Assembly: GCA_013002595.1 (NCBI GenBank)
Contig: JABDJG010000019.1
Location: 1 to 11,501 of the forward strand
Length of the DNA stretch: 11,501 nucleotides
Direction of reading: 5' to 3'
DNA from: Hyphomicrobiales bacterium
GTDB taxonomy: Bacteria > Pseudomonadota > Alphaproteobacteria > Rhizobiales > Aestuariivirgaceae
A model generated the notes under the pieces. That model was not told the DNA's origin. It did not search any database and saw only the letters and a list, made by a program, of their open reading frames with translations. Below are positions 1 through 6,536 of this stretch, piece by piece; positions within the stretch are counted from its first letter, which is position 1, and every line of letters begins with the position of its first letter. Both the position numbers and the translations under genes were made by a program.

Positions 1-711
1 GAATAGCGCCTGGGTCGAGGTGTAGCAGACGAACCGGTCATTGGTCTCAGGTGCCGCAATCGCCCCGTTGGTCTCGACCGGCGCCTGTTCGATCGGCGAC
101 ATCTGGTAGCGCCCTTCGATGATCTGGTCGGCTTCGGCAAACCCCTTCTCGACATCGCCGAACCGCAGTTTTTGATGGTCGTATTTGTCGTGATAATCGA
201 ATGTGTTGTTGGGATATGTTTCATTGACGATGGGCGCGTCTGGCTTGAGCGCTTCTTCGACATCAAGCACGTGCGGCAACACGTCATAATCGACCTTGAC
301 AGCAGCAACCGCATCGCGCGCCTGCCGTTCCGTCTCCGCGACAATCGCCAGCACCGGCTCGCCGACATAGGCAACCTTTTCGGTCGAGATCAGCGGTTCG
401 TCATCGCGCCCAAAATCGAGCAAGCTCAACAAGGTATTGATATTGTGAGAAACATCCGAGCCGCGAATAATTCTGACCACACCGGGCATGCGTTCGGCCT
501 GGGAGGTGTCAATGCCGCGAATGCGGGCATGGTGATGCGGACTGCGAACGCAGCGCACATGCAAGAGGCCTTCGAACAGGTGATCATCGAAGAACGGCGA
601 CCGGCCGGTCACATGACCCAAAATATCCTGGCGCCGCGTCGGCTTGCCGATCTCGTTGAGATTGTCATCGCGCTCATCGGCGAACAGGTCTTTGCGGAGT
701 TCCACGGCCAT
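1..711 (-). CDS. Molybdopterin-binding large subunit of a xanthine dehydrogenase/CO dehydrogenase-family hydroxylase (partial)
   Basis: This is the catalytic molybdenum subunit (L). The first 237 residues are visible and the rest lies beyond the left edge. My translation begins MAVELRKDLFADERDD and continues with IGKPTRRQDILGHVTGRS, RSPHHHARIRGIDTSQAERM and EKVAYVGEPVLAIVAETERQ, which is the a/b hammerhead domain typical of aldehyde oxidase/xanthine dehydrogenase large subunits. It then enters the start of the Mo-cofactor domain (EGRYQMSPIEQAPVETNGAI). The ATG at 711 was chosen because it gives a normal N-terminus. An AAAGGA sequence lies about 10 bases upstream, and the start follows the S-subunit stop by 14 bases. 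The active-site loop that would separate CO dehydrogenase from other hydroxylases is not in the window, so the substrate is unknown. The family call is firm. Confidence 0.93.
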   Translation of the reverse strand, partial: MAVELRKDLFADERDDNLNEIGKPTRRQDILGHVTGRSPFFDDHLFEGLLHVRCVRSPHHHARIRGIDTSQAERMPGVVRIIRGSDVSHNINTLLSLLDFGRDDEPLISTEKVAYVGEPVLAIVAETERQARDAVAAVKVDYDVLPHVLDVEEALKPDAPIVNETYPNNTFDYHDKYDHQKLRFGDVEKGFAEADQIIEGRYQMSPIEQAPVETNGAIAAPETNDRFVCYTSTQALF

Positions 712-725
712 GGCCAAAGGGTCCT

Positions 726-1211
726 TTATGCGGTTCGCTGACCTGAGCCTCGCTGGGCGGCATCGAGGATCGCGTTGATGATGGGTTCATAGCCGGTGCA
801 TCGGCAGATATTGCCGGAGATCGCCTCGATGACGTCGTCACGGCTCGGGTTCGGATTGCGGTCCAGCAGCGCTTTTGCCGCCATCAGCATACCCGGTGTG
901 CAAAAACCACACTGGGCAGCAAAACCGTCCATGAAGGCGTCCTGTAGAGGATCGAGGCCGCCGTCACGCGCCAGGCCGCCCGTTGTGGATATCTGCCGCC
1001 CTTCCATGGTCTCGGCCAGCACCAGGCAGCTGAGATGCGGCTCGCCATCAACCAGTACAGTGCAGGCCCCGCAGGTGCCCTGCCCGCAGCCGTACTTCGG
1101 TGACAGGTCGCCGATCCCCCGGCGCAGGACATCGAGCAGGTTCTGCCCGTCATCGACGAACACCGCCTTGTCGGCGCCGTTCAGCTTGAACTGTACCGGT
1201 TTCTTGGTCAT
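726..1211 (-). CDS. 2Fe-2S small subunit of the molybdenum hydroxylase (CoxS/XdhC-type)
   Basis: This 161-residue protein carries two [2Fe-2S] clusters that pass electrons between the molybdenum centre and FAD. The N-terminal plant-ferredoxin-like cluster is bound by C42, C47, C50 and C62 (GCGQGTCGACTV...LSC). The C-terminal four-helix domain holds the second cluster with C101, C104, C136 and C138 (QCGFCTPGM...ICRCTGYEPI). All eight cysteines are present and the length is normal for the family. The start codon overlaps the stop of the M-subunit gene by four bases (ATGA), which implies translational coupling. The L gene follows 14 bases downstream. The M-S-L order is that of cox-type operons. 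Confidence in the function is high; the substrate is unknown. Confidence 0.96.
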   Translation of the reverse strand: MTKKPVQFKLNGADKAVFVDDGQNLLDVLRRGIGDLSPKYGCGQGTCGACTVLVDGEPHLSCLVLAETMEGRQISTTGGLARDGGLDPLQDAFMDGFAAQCGFCTPGMLMAAKALLDRNPNPSRDDVIEAISGNICRCTGYEPIINAILDAAQRGSGQRTA

Positions 1212-2020
1212 GACGCTGCCTCCAGCAACAAACGCTTGAGATGAACCGGCGCCACTTCCTTGCGGTACCAGGAAGACGCAATGGCATCGGTCGGCGGCTC
1301 GATGCCGTTGGTAGCTGCTGCCACGGCCTGGGCGATTCCGGCCTCATCGAGCGTCTTGCCTTCAAGCGCCTGTTCGACAGCCGGCACCCGGACCGGGGTA
1401 TCCGCCATCGAACCATAGGCAATGCGCGCGCCCGATATGCGCTCCGATGCCTGAGGCAGATTGGCCGCGATGGTCAGCAGCGAAATACCCTTTGGCTTGA
1501 CCCGGCTGACCTTCCTGAACCGGAACGCGCCCTGCTGCGGCCGGGTCAGCGTTACCGACAGGACGACCGGTCGTGGCTCACGCTCGCGGTCGCGCAAGAG
1601 GTCTGCCAATGCCTGCTGTTGATTGCCGCTGGCCAGCGTCACCGTCGCATCGAGCGCCAGCAAGGCGGTGGCCAGATCACCATACGGATGCCAGGCGAAC
1701 AGGTTGCCGCCGACGGTCGCCATGTTGCGGATGGCCGGCCCGCCGACCGACTTGGCAGCTCGATGCAGAAAGGCCAGTTCGCCATGGCCGAGGATCTGCG
1801 CCATGGTGACACCGGCGCCGATCACCACGCGATCGCCTTGCACCTGGACCTGCCTGAGGACCGGGTCCCTGGCCAACAGGACGCTCGAGAACGACTGATT
1901 GCCCTCATTCACCGCCCGCATGATCCAGGTGCCGCCGCCCATGAACCGCGCCGCTCGGTCATTGCTGAGCACCTGAGCGGCTTCTGCCGCGGTATCGAAG
2001 GTTTTGACACTCACGCTCAT
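1208..2020 (-). CDS. FAD-binding medium subunit of the molybdenum hydroxylase (CoxM-type)
   Basis: This 270-residue subunit holds FAD and passes electrons from the 2Fe-2S centres to an acceptor such as a quinone or NAD. The first FAD-binding loop appears as GGGT at residues 28-31 and the second as ATVGGNL at 101-107, preceded by GGPAIRNM. It is followed by the typical HPYGDLATALLALDA stretch. The C-terminal third (after about residue 165) matches the CO dehydrogenase flavoprotein C-terminal domain, including FRFRKVSRVKPKGISLLTIA. The first loop reads GGGTWIM where many relatives have AGGTDL; this is a mild deviation. The start at 2020 follows the upstream SRPBCC stop by 12 bases with only a weak ribosome-binding site, and the 3' end overlaps the S gene by four bases. 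Confidence 0.94.
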   Translation of the reverse strand: MSVSVKTFDTAAEAAQVLSNDRAARFMGGGTWIMRAVNEGNQSFSSVLLARDPVLRQVQVQGDRVVIGAGVTMAQILGHGELAFLHRAAKSVGGPAIRNMATVGGNLFAWHPYGDLATALLALDATVTLASGNQQQALADLLRDREREPRPVVLSVTLTRPQQGAFRFRKVSRVKPKGISLLTIAANLPQASERISGARIAYGSMADTPVRVPAVEQALEGKTLDEAGIAQAVAAATNGIEPPTDAIASSWYRKEVAPVHLKRLLLEAAS

Positions 2021-2032
2021 TCCACTGTTTCC

Positions 2033-2473
2033 CTAAGCCGCTGCCAGATGGGCGCGAATGGCCTCAAATCCGGCTTCGTAAATCTGCTCGCCGACCATCG
2101 CAGACATCTCATCGGCCCGACCATTCGGCGCCGAGAACGAACTCTCCCAGTGCCAGAACGTCCGGTCGCCATCGGTGACCGGCAACAGGCGCACATGCGA
2201 GACGTAATTGAACAGCGGCACCGGCGTATCGAGCAGGCAATAGCTGTAGGCAAGGTCGATATCGGACAGCGACAAAAGCTGCTCACGCAGAAGCGATCCG
2301 TCGGTCAGGTGGAACCGTCTGACACAACCGACACAATCGGATGCCCGCCCGCGCTCGATCTGGCTGTCGGCAACGGCTGGATGCCAGCGGTCGTGGCCGT
2401 TGAAGTCGCGCAAGACGTCCCAGGCCCGATCAATCGGTGCATCGAGGATTGTGCTTTTGACCACCTTGACCAT
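2033..2473 (-). CDS. SRPBCC (START-like) family protein, second of a tandem pair
   Basis: This 146-residue protein is all one SRPBCC (polyketide cyclase/dehydrase, MxaD-like) domain, a helix-grip fold with a hydrophobic ligand cavity. Diagnostic stretches are LDAPIDRAWDVLRDFNGHD (about 10-28), RWHPAVADSQIE (29-40), VGCVR (48-52) and LREQLLSLSD (62-71). By hand alignment it is about 47% identical to its upstream neighbour at 2476-2922, so the two arose by tandem duplication. There is no signal peptide or membrane segment. The gene starts two bases after its paralogue's stop and is probably translationally coupled to it. It lies just upstream of the M-S-L hydroxylase genes. CO dehydrogenase operons carry an SRPBCC protein, CoxG, so a similar accessory role is plausible here but is inference. 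Confidence 0.9.
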   Translation of the reverse strand: MVKVVKSTILDAPIDRAWDVLRDFNGHDRWHPAVADSQIERGRASDCVGCVRRFHLTDGSLLREQLLSLSDIDLAYSYCLLDTPVPLFNYVSHVRLLPVTDGDRTFWHWESSFSAPNGRADEMSAMVGEQIYEAGFEAIRAHLAAA

Positions 2474-2475
2474 CC

Positions 2476-2922
2476 TTACGCGCTACTGCCCCCGAAATGG
2501 CGCTTGAGGGCATCAAAACCGCCTTGGAACACATTGCCGCCGATGCCACTTGTCAGATCGGCCTCGTTGGCCGGATCACAGTCGAATTCCGCCGACCATT
2601 CGATAAAGCAACGGTCGCCGTCGCTTACCGGCGTCAGCCGCAGGGTGGCCACGTAGTTCTCCAGTGCCATCGGACTGTCGAGGATCGCGTAGGTGCAGAA
2701 CATGTCGTAGTCACTGAGCGCCAGCAGCTGTTCACGCAGCTGATCACCGTTCTGCAGCCGGAAATTGCGGATGCAGCCGACCTTGTCGGAGGGTTCGCCA
2801 TTCTCGATCTGGCTGTCGGCGATGCGCGGGTGCCAGCGCGGCAGCGCATTGAAATCACGCACCCGCTCCCACACCCGCGCGGCAGGCGCATCAATCACAC
2901 TGGAGACGTAGACTCGAGCCAT
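2476..2922 (-). CDS. SRPBCC (START-like) family protein, first of a tandem pair
   Basis: This 148-residue single-domain SRPBCC protein is the paralogue of the product of 2033-2473. Shared blocks include RDFN (22-25), RWHP (29-32), ADSQIE (35-40), VGC (48-50), LREQLL (62-67), LSD (69-71), NYV (89-91) and DGDR (101-104). The fold binds hydrophobic or aromatic ligands in other members, and some members act as cyclases, carriers or assembly factors. Nothing in the sequence identifies a catalytic residue. The start at 2922 follows the flotillin stop by 12 bases with a weak AGGCA-like ribosome-binding site, and the next gene begins two bases after the stop. It is soluble and cytoplasmic. The family call is firm and the function is unknown. 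Confidence 0.9.
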   Translation of the reverse strand: MARVYVSSVIDAPAARVWERVRDFNALPRWHPRIADSQIENGEPSDKVGCIRNFRLQNGDQLREQLLALSDYDMFCTYAILDSPMALENYVATLRLTPVSDGDRCFIEWSAEFDCDPANEADLTSGIGGNVFQGGFDALKRHFGGSSA

Positions 2923-2934
2923 CGGGTTGCCTGC

Positions 2935-5900
2935 CTATTTGTCTGTCTGCGGATCGTTGCCGGATGAGCCGCCACCGCTGTCGCCGGACGAGCTGTCATC
3001 GGATGATCCACCGCCAGACTCGCGTTCAGAATTTCTGGCGATACGCTGCATGTCCGATGCCTCGCGAATCAGGCCGCCCTGTTTGGACAGGTTCGAGCCC
3101 TCGATGCCGATGTCTGCCAACAGGCTGTCGACCAGCGGCGCCTGAACGCGATAGCGCAGCGCCGAGTTGATGACCTCGTCGGTGGCATTGCCCTTCTCGC
3201 TTCCCGTAGTGCCGCCCATGCCATCCAGCTGCATGATGCGGATGTCCTGGATCTTCTCCAGCGGCTTGACCGATGCCGCAACAATGCCCTCGACATGCTC
3301 CAGCAGCTTGCGCCGGAAGACCGCATAACGCGCATCGTCGGTGAGGACATTCTCGGCCTCGTTGAGCAAGCGCTGGGCTTCGGCCTCGACCGCTGCCCGC
3401 ACCCGATCGGCTTCTGCCGCAATGCGCTTTTCCTCGGCTGCCTTTTCGGCCATCACCACATCGACACTGCGGCGCCGGTTGGCCTCCTCGGTCTCGCGGG
3501 TTGTCTTGACCCGCTCTTCTGCCTCAGCTGCCCGCGCTCTGGCTACATCTGCCTCGGCCTGCGCGGCCGATTGCTCGAGCGACTTCTGATAAAGCAAAAT
3601 GGCCTTTTCCATTTCGGCGGCTTCGACTTCGCGCTCGCGGTTGACTTCCAGCTTGCGCCGGTCGGTCTGATGACCGATGCGGGCCTCATCAAGACCCCTT
3701 TCTGACGCGATGTTAGCCCGCTCAACCTCCTCACGAGAGGCGATCTCGGCCTCACGCAGGGCCTGGGTGCGGGCCACTTCGAGCTGTTCAAGCGCCCTTT
3801 TGCGCTCCAATTTGGCGGCATCAAGGGCCTGTTCGCGGGCAATATCGGTGGTTTCGACGCCTTTTTGCGCCTCAATTTGCGCCTGTTTGACCCTGGCATC
3901 GGCTGCCGCGCGTTCCGCCTTCATGGCCGCCAGCGCGATCACCCGCTCCTCATCGGCCTCCTCGATCACCTTCTTGCGGTCGATATCCAGGACATCCCGG
4001 GTTTTCGACGTTTCGATCCGGTGCCTGTCGACATTGAGCTCAACGCTGATGCGCTCACGCTCGATCTTGTCGCGCTTGGCGATCTCGCGCGCTTCGAGGT
4101 CTTCATCACGGGCAATTTCGCGGTCGCGGGTTGCCTGTTCGGCAGCAATGCGCTCGGCAGCGACCGCCTTTTCGCGGGAAATCCGCGCCGCCTCGACTGC
4201 CTCATCTGCAGAAATCTGCGCCTCATCAAGCGCCTTGTTGCGGGCGATCTCAAGATTTCGGATCTCCTCATCGCGGCTGATCCGGTCGCGCGCCGTTTCT
4301 TTCTCCTTCTCGATCTTGATCTGATCGACCAGGCGCCGTGATCCCGCTTCGGTTGACTCGACAGCCTCACTGCGCTCGATCTCGCGCACCCTGATCTCGG
4401 TCTCGGCAATGATCCGTTCGGTATCGATCTTGCGCTTCTGGGTGATCCGCGCCTGCTCGGTCACCTCTTGCGCCGCGACATCGCGCAACGCGGTCTCTTC
4501 CGACCGGGCAATACGCTCAGCGTCGATCTTGGCCTGCTGCGCCAGGCGGGCGGTTTCGGTCGTCTCAGCGGCAGAAATCTGCGCTGTATCAACCGCCCGG
4601 TTGCGCGCAATCTCGCGTTCCCTGACATCCTGTTCAAAGGCAATCCGCTCTGCAGCAACCTTCTTTTCTTGGGCAATGCGGGCCGCCTCGGTTGCCTCGC
4701 GGGCAGCGATCTCAGCCTGATCGATGGCCTGGGCACGGCGGATGTCACGCGCCTTGGTTGCCTCTTCGCTCTCGATGCGCTCGACCGACAGCTTCTTGTC
4801 CTGGGCAATGCGGGCCGCTTCCACGGCTTCACGGGCCGCGATCTCGGCCTCGTCGATCACTTTGTTGCGGGCGATCTGCAGGCCGCGGACCCGCTCTTCC
4901 TGGCTGATCTTGGCGGCTTCGGTCGCCTCGCGGGCGGCAATATCGGCTTCTTCCAGCGACCGGCGCTGTTCGATTTCAAGCCCGCGCGTCTCCAGTTCGG
5001 AAGCAATCCGGTCGGCGGACAACTTCTTCTCTCGCGCAATACGGGCCGCTTCGGTGGCTTGCTGCGAGGCAATCTCGGCCTCTTCGAGCACCTTCTGGCG
5101 CTCGATCTCCAGGGTGCGGATCTTGCGGTCGGACGTGATCCGCTCGCTGTTGATCGCGGTTTCCTGGACAATTCGCAATTTTTCGGTCGCCTCGCGGGCA
5201 GCAATTGTTGCCTCTTCAACCGCCTGATTTCGGGCAATTTCTCGCCTCTGAGTGTCCTCTTCCTTGGCGATTCTGGCCTCTGTGAGGGCCAATTCCTGGT
5301 CAATCCGGGCCTGAGTCACGGCCTGTTCCTGCTCAATACGCGCCCTCTCGGTGGCTTCCGACGCGGCGATTTCGGCCTGTTCAATGGTCCGCCGGCGCTC
5401 TATCTCCTGGGCCTGGGTCAATTGCTCGTTGGCAATCCGGGTCTCGCTGATCTGGCGCGCCTGTTCGATACGGGCCCGCTCGGTCTTTTCCTGCGAGGCA
5501 ATCTCGGCTGCCTCGATCGCCTGCTGGCGCTCGATCTCCTGCTGGCGGATGCCGCGCTCAGAGGCAATGCGGGCCTCGGAGATCATGTGTTCATTGGTGA
5601 TGCGCTGGGTCTCGATCTGCTCCTTGGCAATGATCTGCGCCTGCTCGGCCTCGGTCTCGCGCTCGGCCCGCTCGCGGGCCAGTTCAGCGCGCTGCTGCGC
5701 CCGGCGGAACTCAACATCGCGTTCCTGGGTCAGACGGGCCTCCTCGCTGTCGCGTTCGATCTCAAGCGCCTGCTTTTCAGCTTCCAGGTTGCGCGCCCGG
5801 ATGCGGATCATCGAATCCTGCTCGATGTCATTGCGCAACTTGCGGCGGTCTTCGATGTCCTCGATCAGCCGGGTCAGGCCTTCTGCATCAAACCGGTTCG

Positions 5901-6486
5901 ACGGATTGAAATATTCGAGCCCGGTCTGATCGATGTCCTTGATGGCAACCGATTCAAGTTCAAGGCCGTTCAGGTCGAGCCCTTCAAGGGCCGCTTCGCG
6001 CACCCGCTGCACATAGACGCCGCGCTGCTCATGCATCTCTTCCATGCTCATTTCAGAGGCGATCGAGCGCAAGGCGGAGATGAACTTGCCGGACAGCAAC
6101 TCATTGACCCTGCCCTGCTCCAGCGTGCGACGGCCCAGCGTCGATGCCGCAACCGAAACGGATTCCTTTGTCGGGCGAACCCGGACATAGAACTCGGCCT
6201 CGACATCGACCCGCATGCGGTCCTTGGTGATCAGCGCATCATCGCGCTCGCGCACCACTTCGACCTGCAATGTGTTCATGTTCACCGGCGTCGTGTCATG
6301 AATGACCGGCCACACGAATGCGCCGCCGTCAATGACGACTTTTTCGCCCAGAAAACCGGTTCGCACGAACGCCACTTCCTTGGTCGAACGGCGGTACAGC
6401 CAGTTCATCACCCAGTAAATGATCGCAATGACGATAACCGCCAGAATGAGCCACAAGATTAACTGGCCTATCAGCTGTCCGGTCAT
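2935..6486 (-). CDS. Giant flotillin/YqiK-type SPFH membrane protein with a long hendecad coiled coil
   Basis: This is a 1183-residue SPFH-family protein, about twice the length of E. coli YqiK or Bacillus FloT. In order it has one N-terminal membrane helix (about 5-28), then a Band 7/SPFH domain (about 37-190; EVAFVRTGFLGEKVVIDGGA, DRMRVDVEAEFYVRVRP, LELESVAIKDIDQTGLEYFN). A charged coiled coil follows (about 207-1042), then a YqiK/flotillin C-terminal domain (about 1037-1092; LLNEAENVLTDDARYAVFRR, SVKPLEKIQDI, QLDGMGG). The tail is Ser/Gly/Asp-rich (about 1156-1180). From residue 285 to 835 an Ile recurs every 11 residues without a break. The start at 6486 was chosen over an in-frame ATG at 6510 because GGGAGG lies six to seven bases upstream. 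Flotillins form membrane microdomains and oligomeric assemblies. No NfeD-type partner is visible next to it. Its role in this operon is unknown; scaffolding the transporter or hydroxylase is a guess. Confidence 0.92.
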   Translation of the reverse strand: MTGQLIGQLILWLILAVIVIAIIYWVMNWLYRRSTKEVAFVRTGFLGEKVVIDGGAFVWPVIHDTTPVNMNTLQVEVVRERDDALITKDRMRVDVEAEFYVRVRPTKESVSVAASTLGRRTLEQGRVNELLSGKFISALRSIASEMSMEEMHEQRGVYVQRVREAALEGLDLNGLELESVAIKDIDQTGLEYFNPSNRFDAEGLTRLIEDIEDRRKLRNDIEQDSMIRIRARNLEAEKQALEIERDSEEARLTQERDVEFRRAQQRAELARERAERETEAEQAQIIAKEQIETQRITNEHMISEARIASERGIRQQEIERQQAIEAAEIASQEKTERARIEQARQISETRIANEQLTQAQEIERRRTIEQAEIAASEATERARIEQEQAVTQARIDQELALTEARIAKEEDTQRREIARNQAVEEATIAAREATEKLRIVQETAINSERITSDRKIRTLEIERQKVLEEAEIASQQATEAARIAREKKLSADRIASELETRGLEIEQRRSLEEADIAAREATEAAKISQEERVRGLQIARNKVIDEAEIAAREAVEAARIAQDKKLSVERIESEEATKARDIRRAQAIDQAEIAAREATEAARIAQEKKVAAERIAFEQDVREREIARNRAVDTAQISAAETTETARLAQQAKIDAERIARSEETALRDVAAQEVTEQARITQKRKIDTERIIAETEIRVREIERSEAVESTEAGSRRLVDQIKIEKEKETARDRISRDEEIRNLEIARNKALDEAQISADEAVEAARISREKAVAAERIAAEQATRDREIARDEDLEAREIAKRDKIERERISVELNVDRHRIETSKTRDVLDIDRKKVIEEADEERVIALAAMKAERAAADARVKQAQIEAQKGVETTDIAREQALDAAKLERKRALEQLEVARTQALREAEIASREEVERANIASERGLDEARIGHQTDRRKLEVNREREVEAAEMEKAILLYQKSLEQSAAQAEADVARARAAEAEERVKTTRETEEANRRRSVDVVMAEKAAEEKRIAAEADRVRAAVEAEAQRLLNEAENVLTDDARYAVFRRKLLEHVEGIVAASVKPLEKIQDIRIMQLDGMGGTTGSEKGNATDEVINSALRYRVQAPLVDSLLADIGIEGSNLSKQGGLIREASDMQRIARNSERESGGGSSDDSSSGDSGGGSSGNDPQTDK
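3952..5511 (-). repeat. 132-bp (44-residue) tandem repeats inside the flotillin gene
   Basis: The coding sequence consists of about twelve degenerate units, each four hendecads long. The four hendecads approximate AEIAAREATE(A), ARIAQEKKLS(A), ERIASEEATR and REIARNRAVD(E). First-hendecad Ile positions (or their equivalents) fall at residues 329, 373, 428, 472, 516, 549, 593, 637, 670, 714, 758 and 802 of the 1183-residue protein. Spacings are 44, with exceptions of 55 (once) and 33 (twice), so every length change keeps the 11-residue phase. The repeat shows at DNA level too: GGGCAATGCGGGCCGC (plus strand) starts at 4671 and again at 4803, exactly 132 bases apart. The units are diverged, so this is an old internal amplification. 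Confidence 0.9.
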
Positions 6487-6536
6487 GATCTTCCTCCCAA
6501 TATGCCGCACCGCGAGCGGCTATAATGCAGTGGCCC
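6487..6536 (-). other. Longest intergenic gap (50 bases), upstream of the flotillin
   Basis: This is the only gap above 14 bases. Reading on the minus strand it holds a short imperfect hairpin (GCCGC, seven-base loop, GCGGC) with no following T-tract, so it is not a convincing terminator. It also holds the strong flotillin ribosome-binding site. I see no minus-strand -35/-10 pair that I would defend, so read-through from the TIM-barrel gene is the simplest view. Confidence 0.5.
6493..6498 (-). promoter_or_regulatory. Shine-Dalgarno site that fixes the flotillin start
   Basis: GGGAGG on the minus strand lies six bases before the ATG at 6486. It is one of the best ribosome-binding sites in the window. 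It favours 6486 over the in-frame upstream ATG at 6510 and places the membrane helix right at the N-terminus. Confidence 0.8.

Noticed and set aside
172..741. Plus-strand open frame of 189 residues
   Set aside because: It is antisense to the molybdopterin subunit, whose minus-strand translation matches the hammerhead domain throughout.
1241..2656. Plus-strand open frame of 471 residues
   Set aside because: It runs antisense across the FAD subunit and both SRPBCC genes, all of which have clear family motifs. The plus-strand translation is Arg/His-rich without recognisable domains.
3952..5511. The 132-bp repeats as a CRISPR array or mobile repeat
   Set aside because: Units are long, diverged, have no spacers, and keep a protein reading frame with exact hendecad phase.
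4468..6462. Plus-strand open frame of 664 residues opposite the flotillin gene
   Set aside because: It is exactly antisense to the repeat region, where biased codons keep the opposite strand open. Its translation is a Leu/Gly/Asp-rich periodic shadow with no domain, and the minus-strand product is a clear SPFH protein.
6487..6510. Longer flotillin start at 6510, and likewise longer starts at 9661 and 10433
   Set aside because: Each adds residues not typical of the family, and the last two lie deep within the upstream gene. In every case a strong ribosome-binding site sits just before the shorter start.
6503..6519. Small hairpin in the flotillin upstream gap as a terminator
   Set aside because: The stem is only five pairs with a seven-base loop and no T-tract follows on the minus strand.
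6521..6526. Perfect TATAAT hexamer on the plus strand in the gap before the flotillin
   Set aside because: No TTGACA-like -35 element lies 16-18 bases upstream, and it would drive transcription antisense to the TIM-barrel gene. Chance occurrence is likelier.
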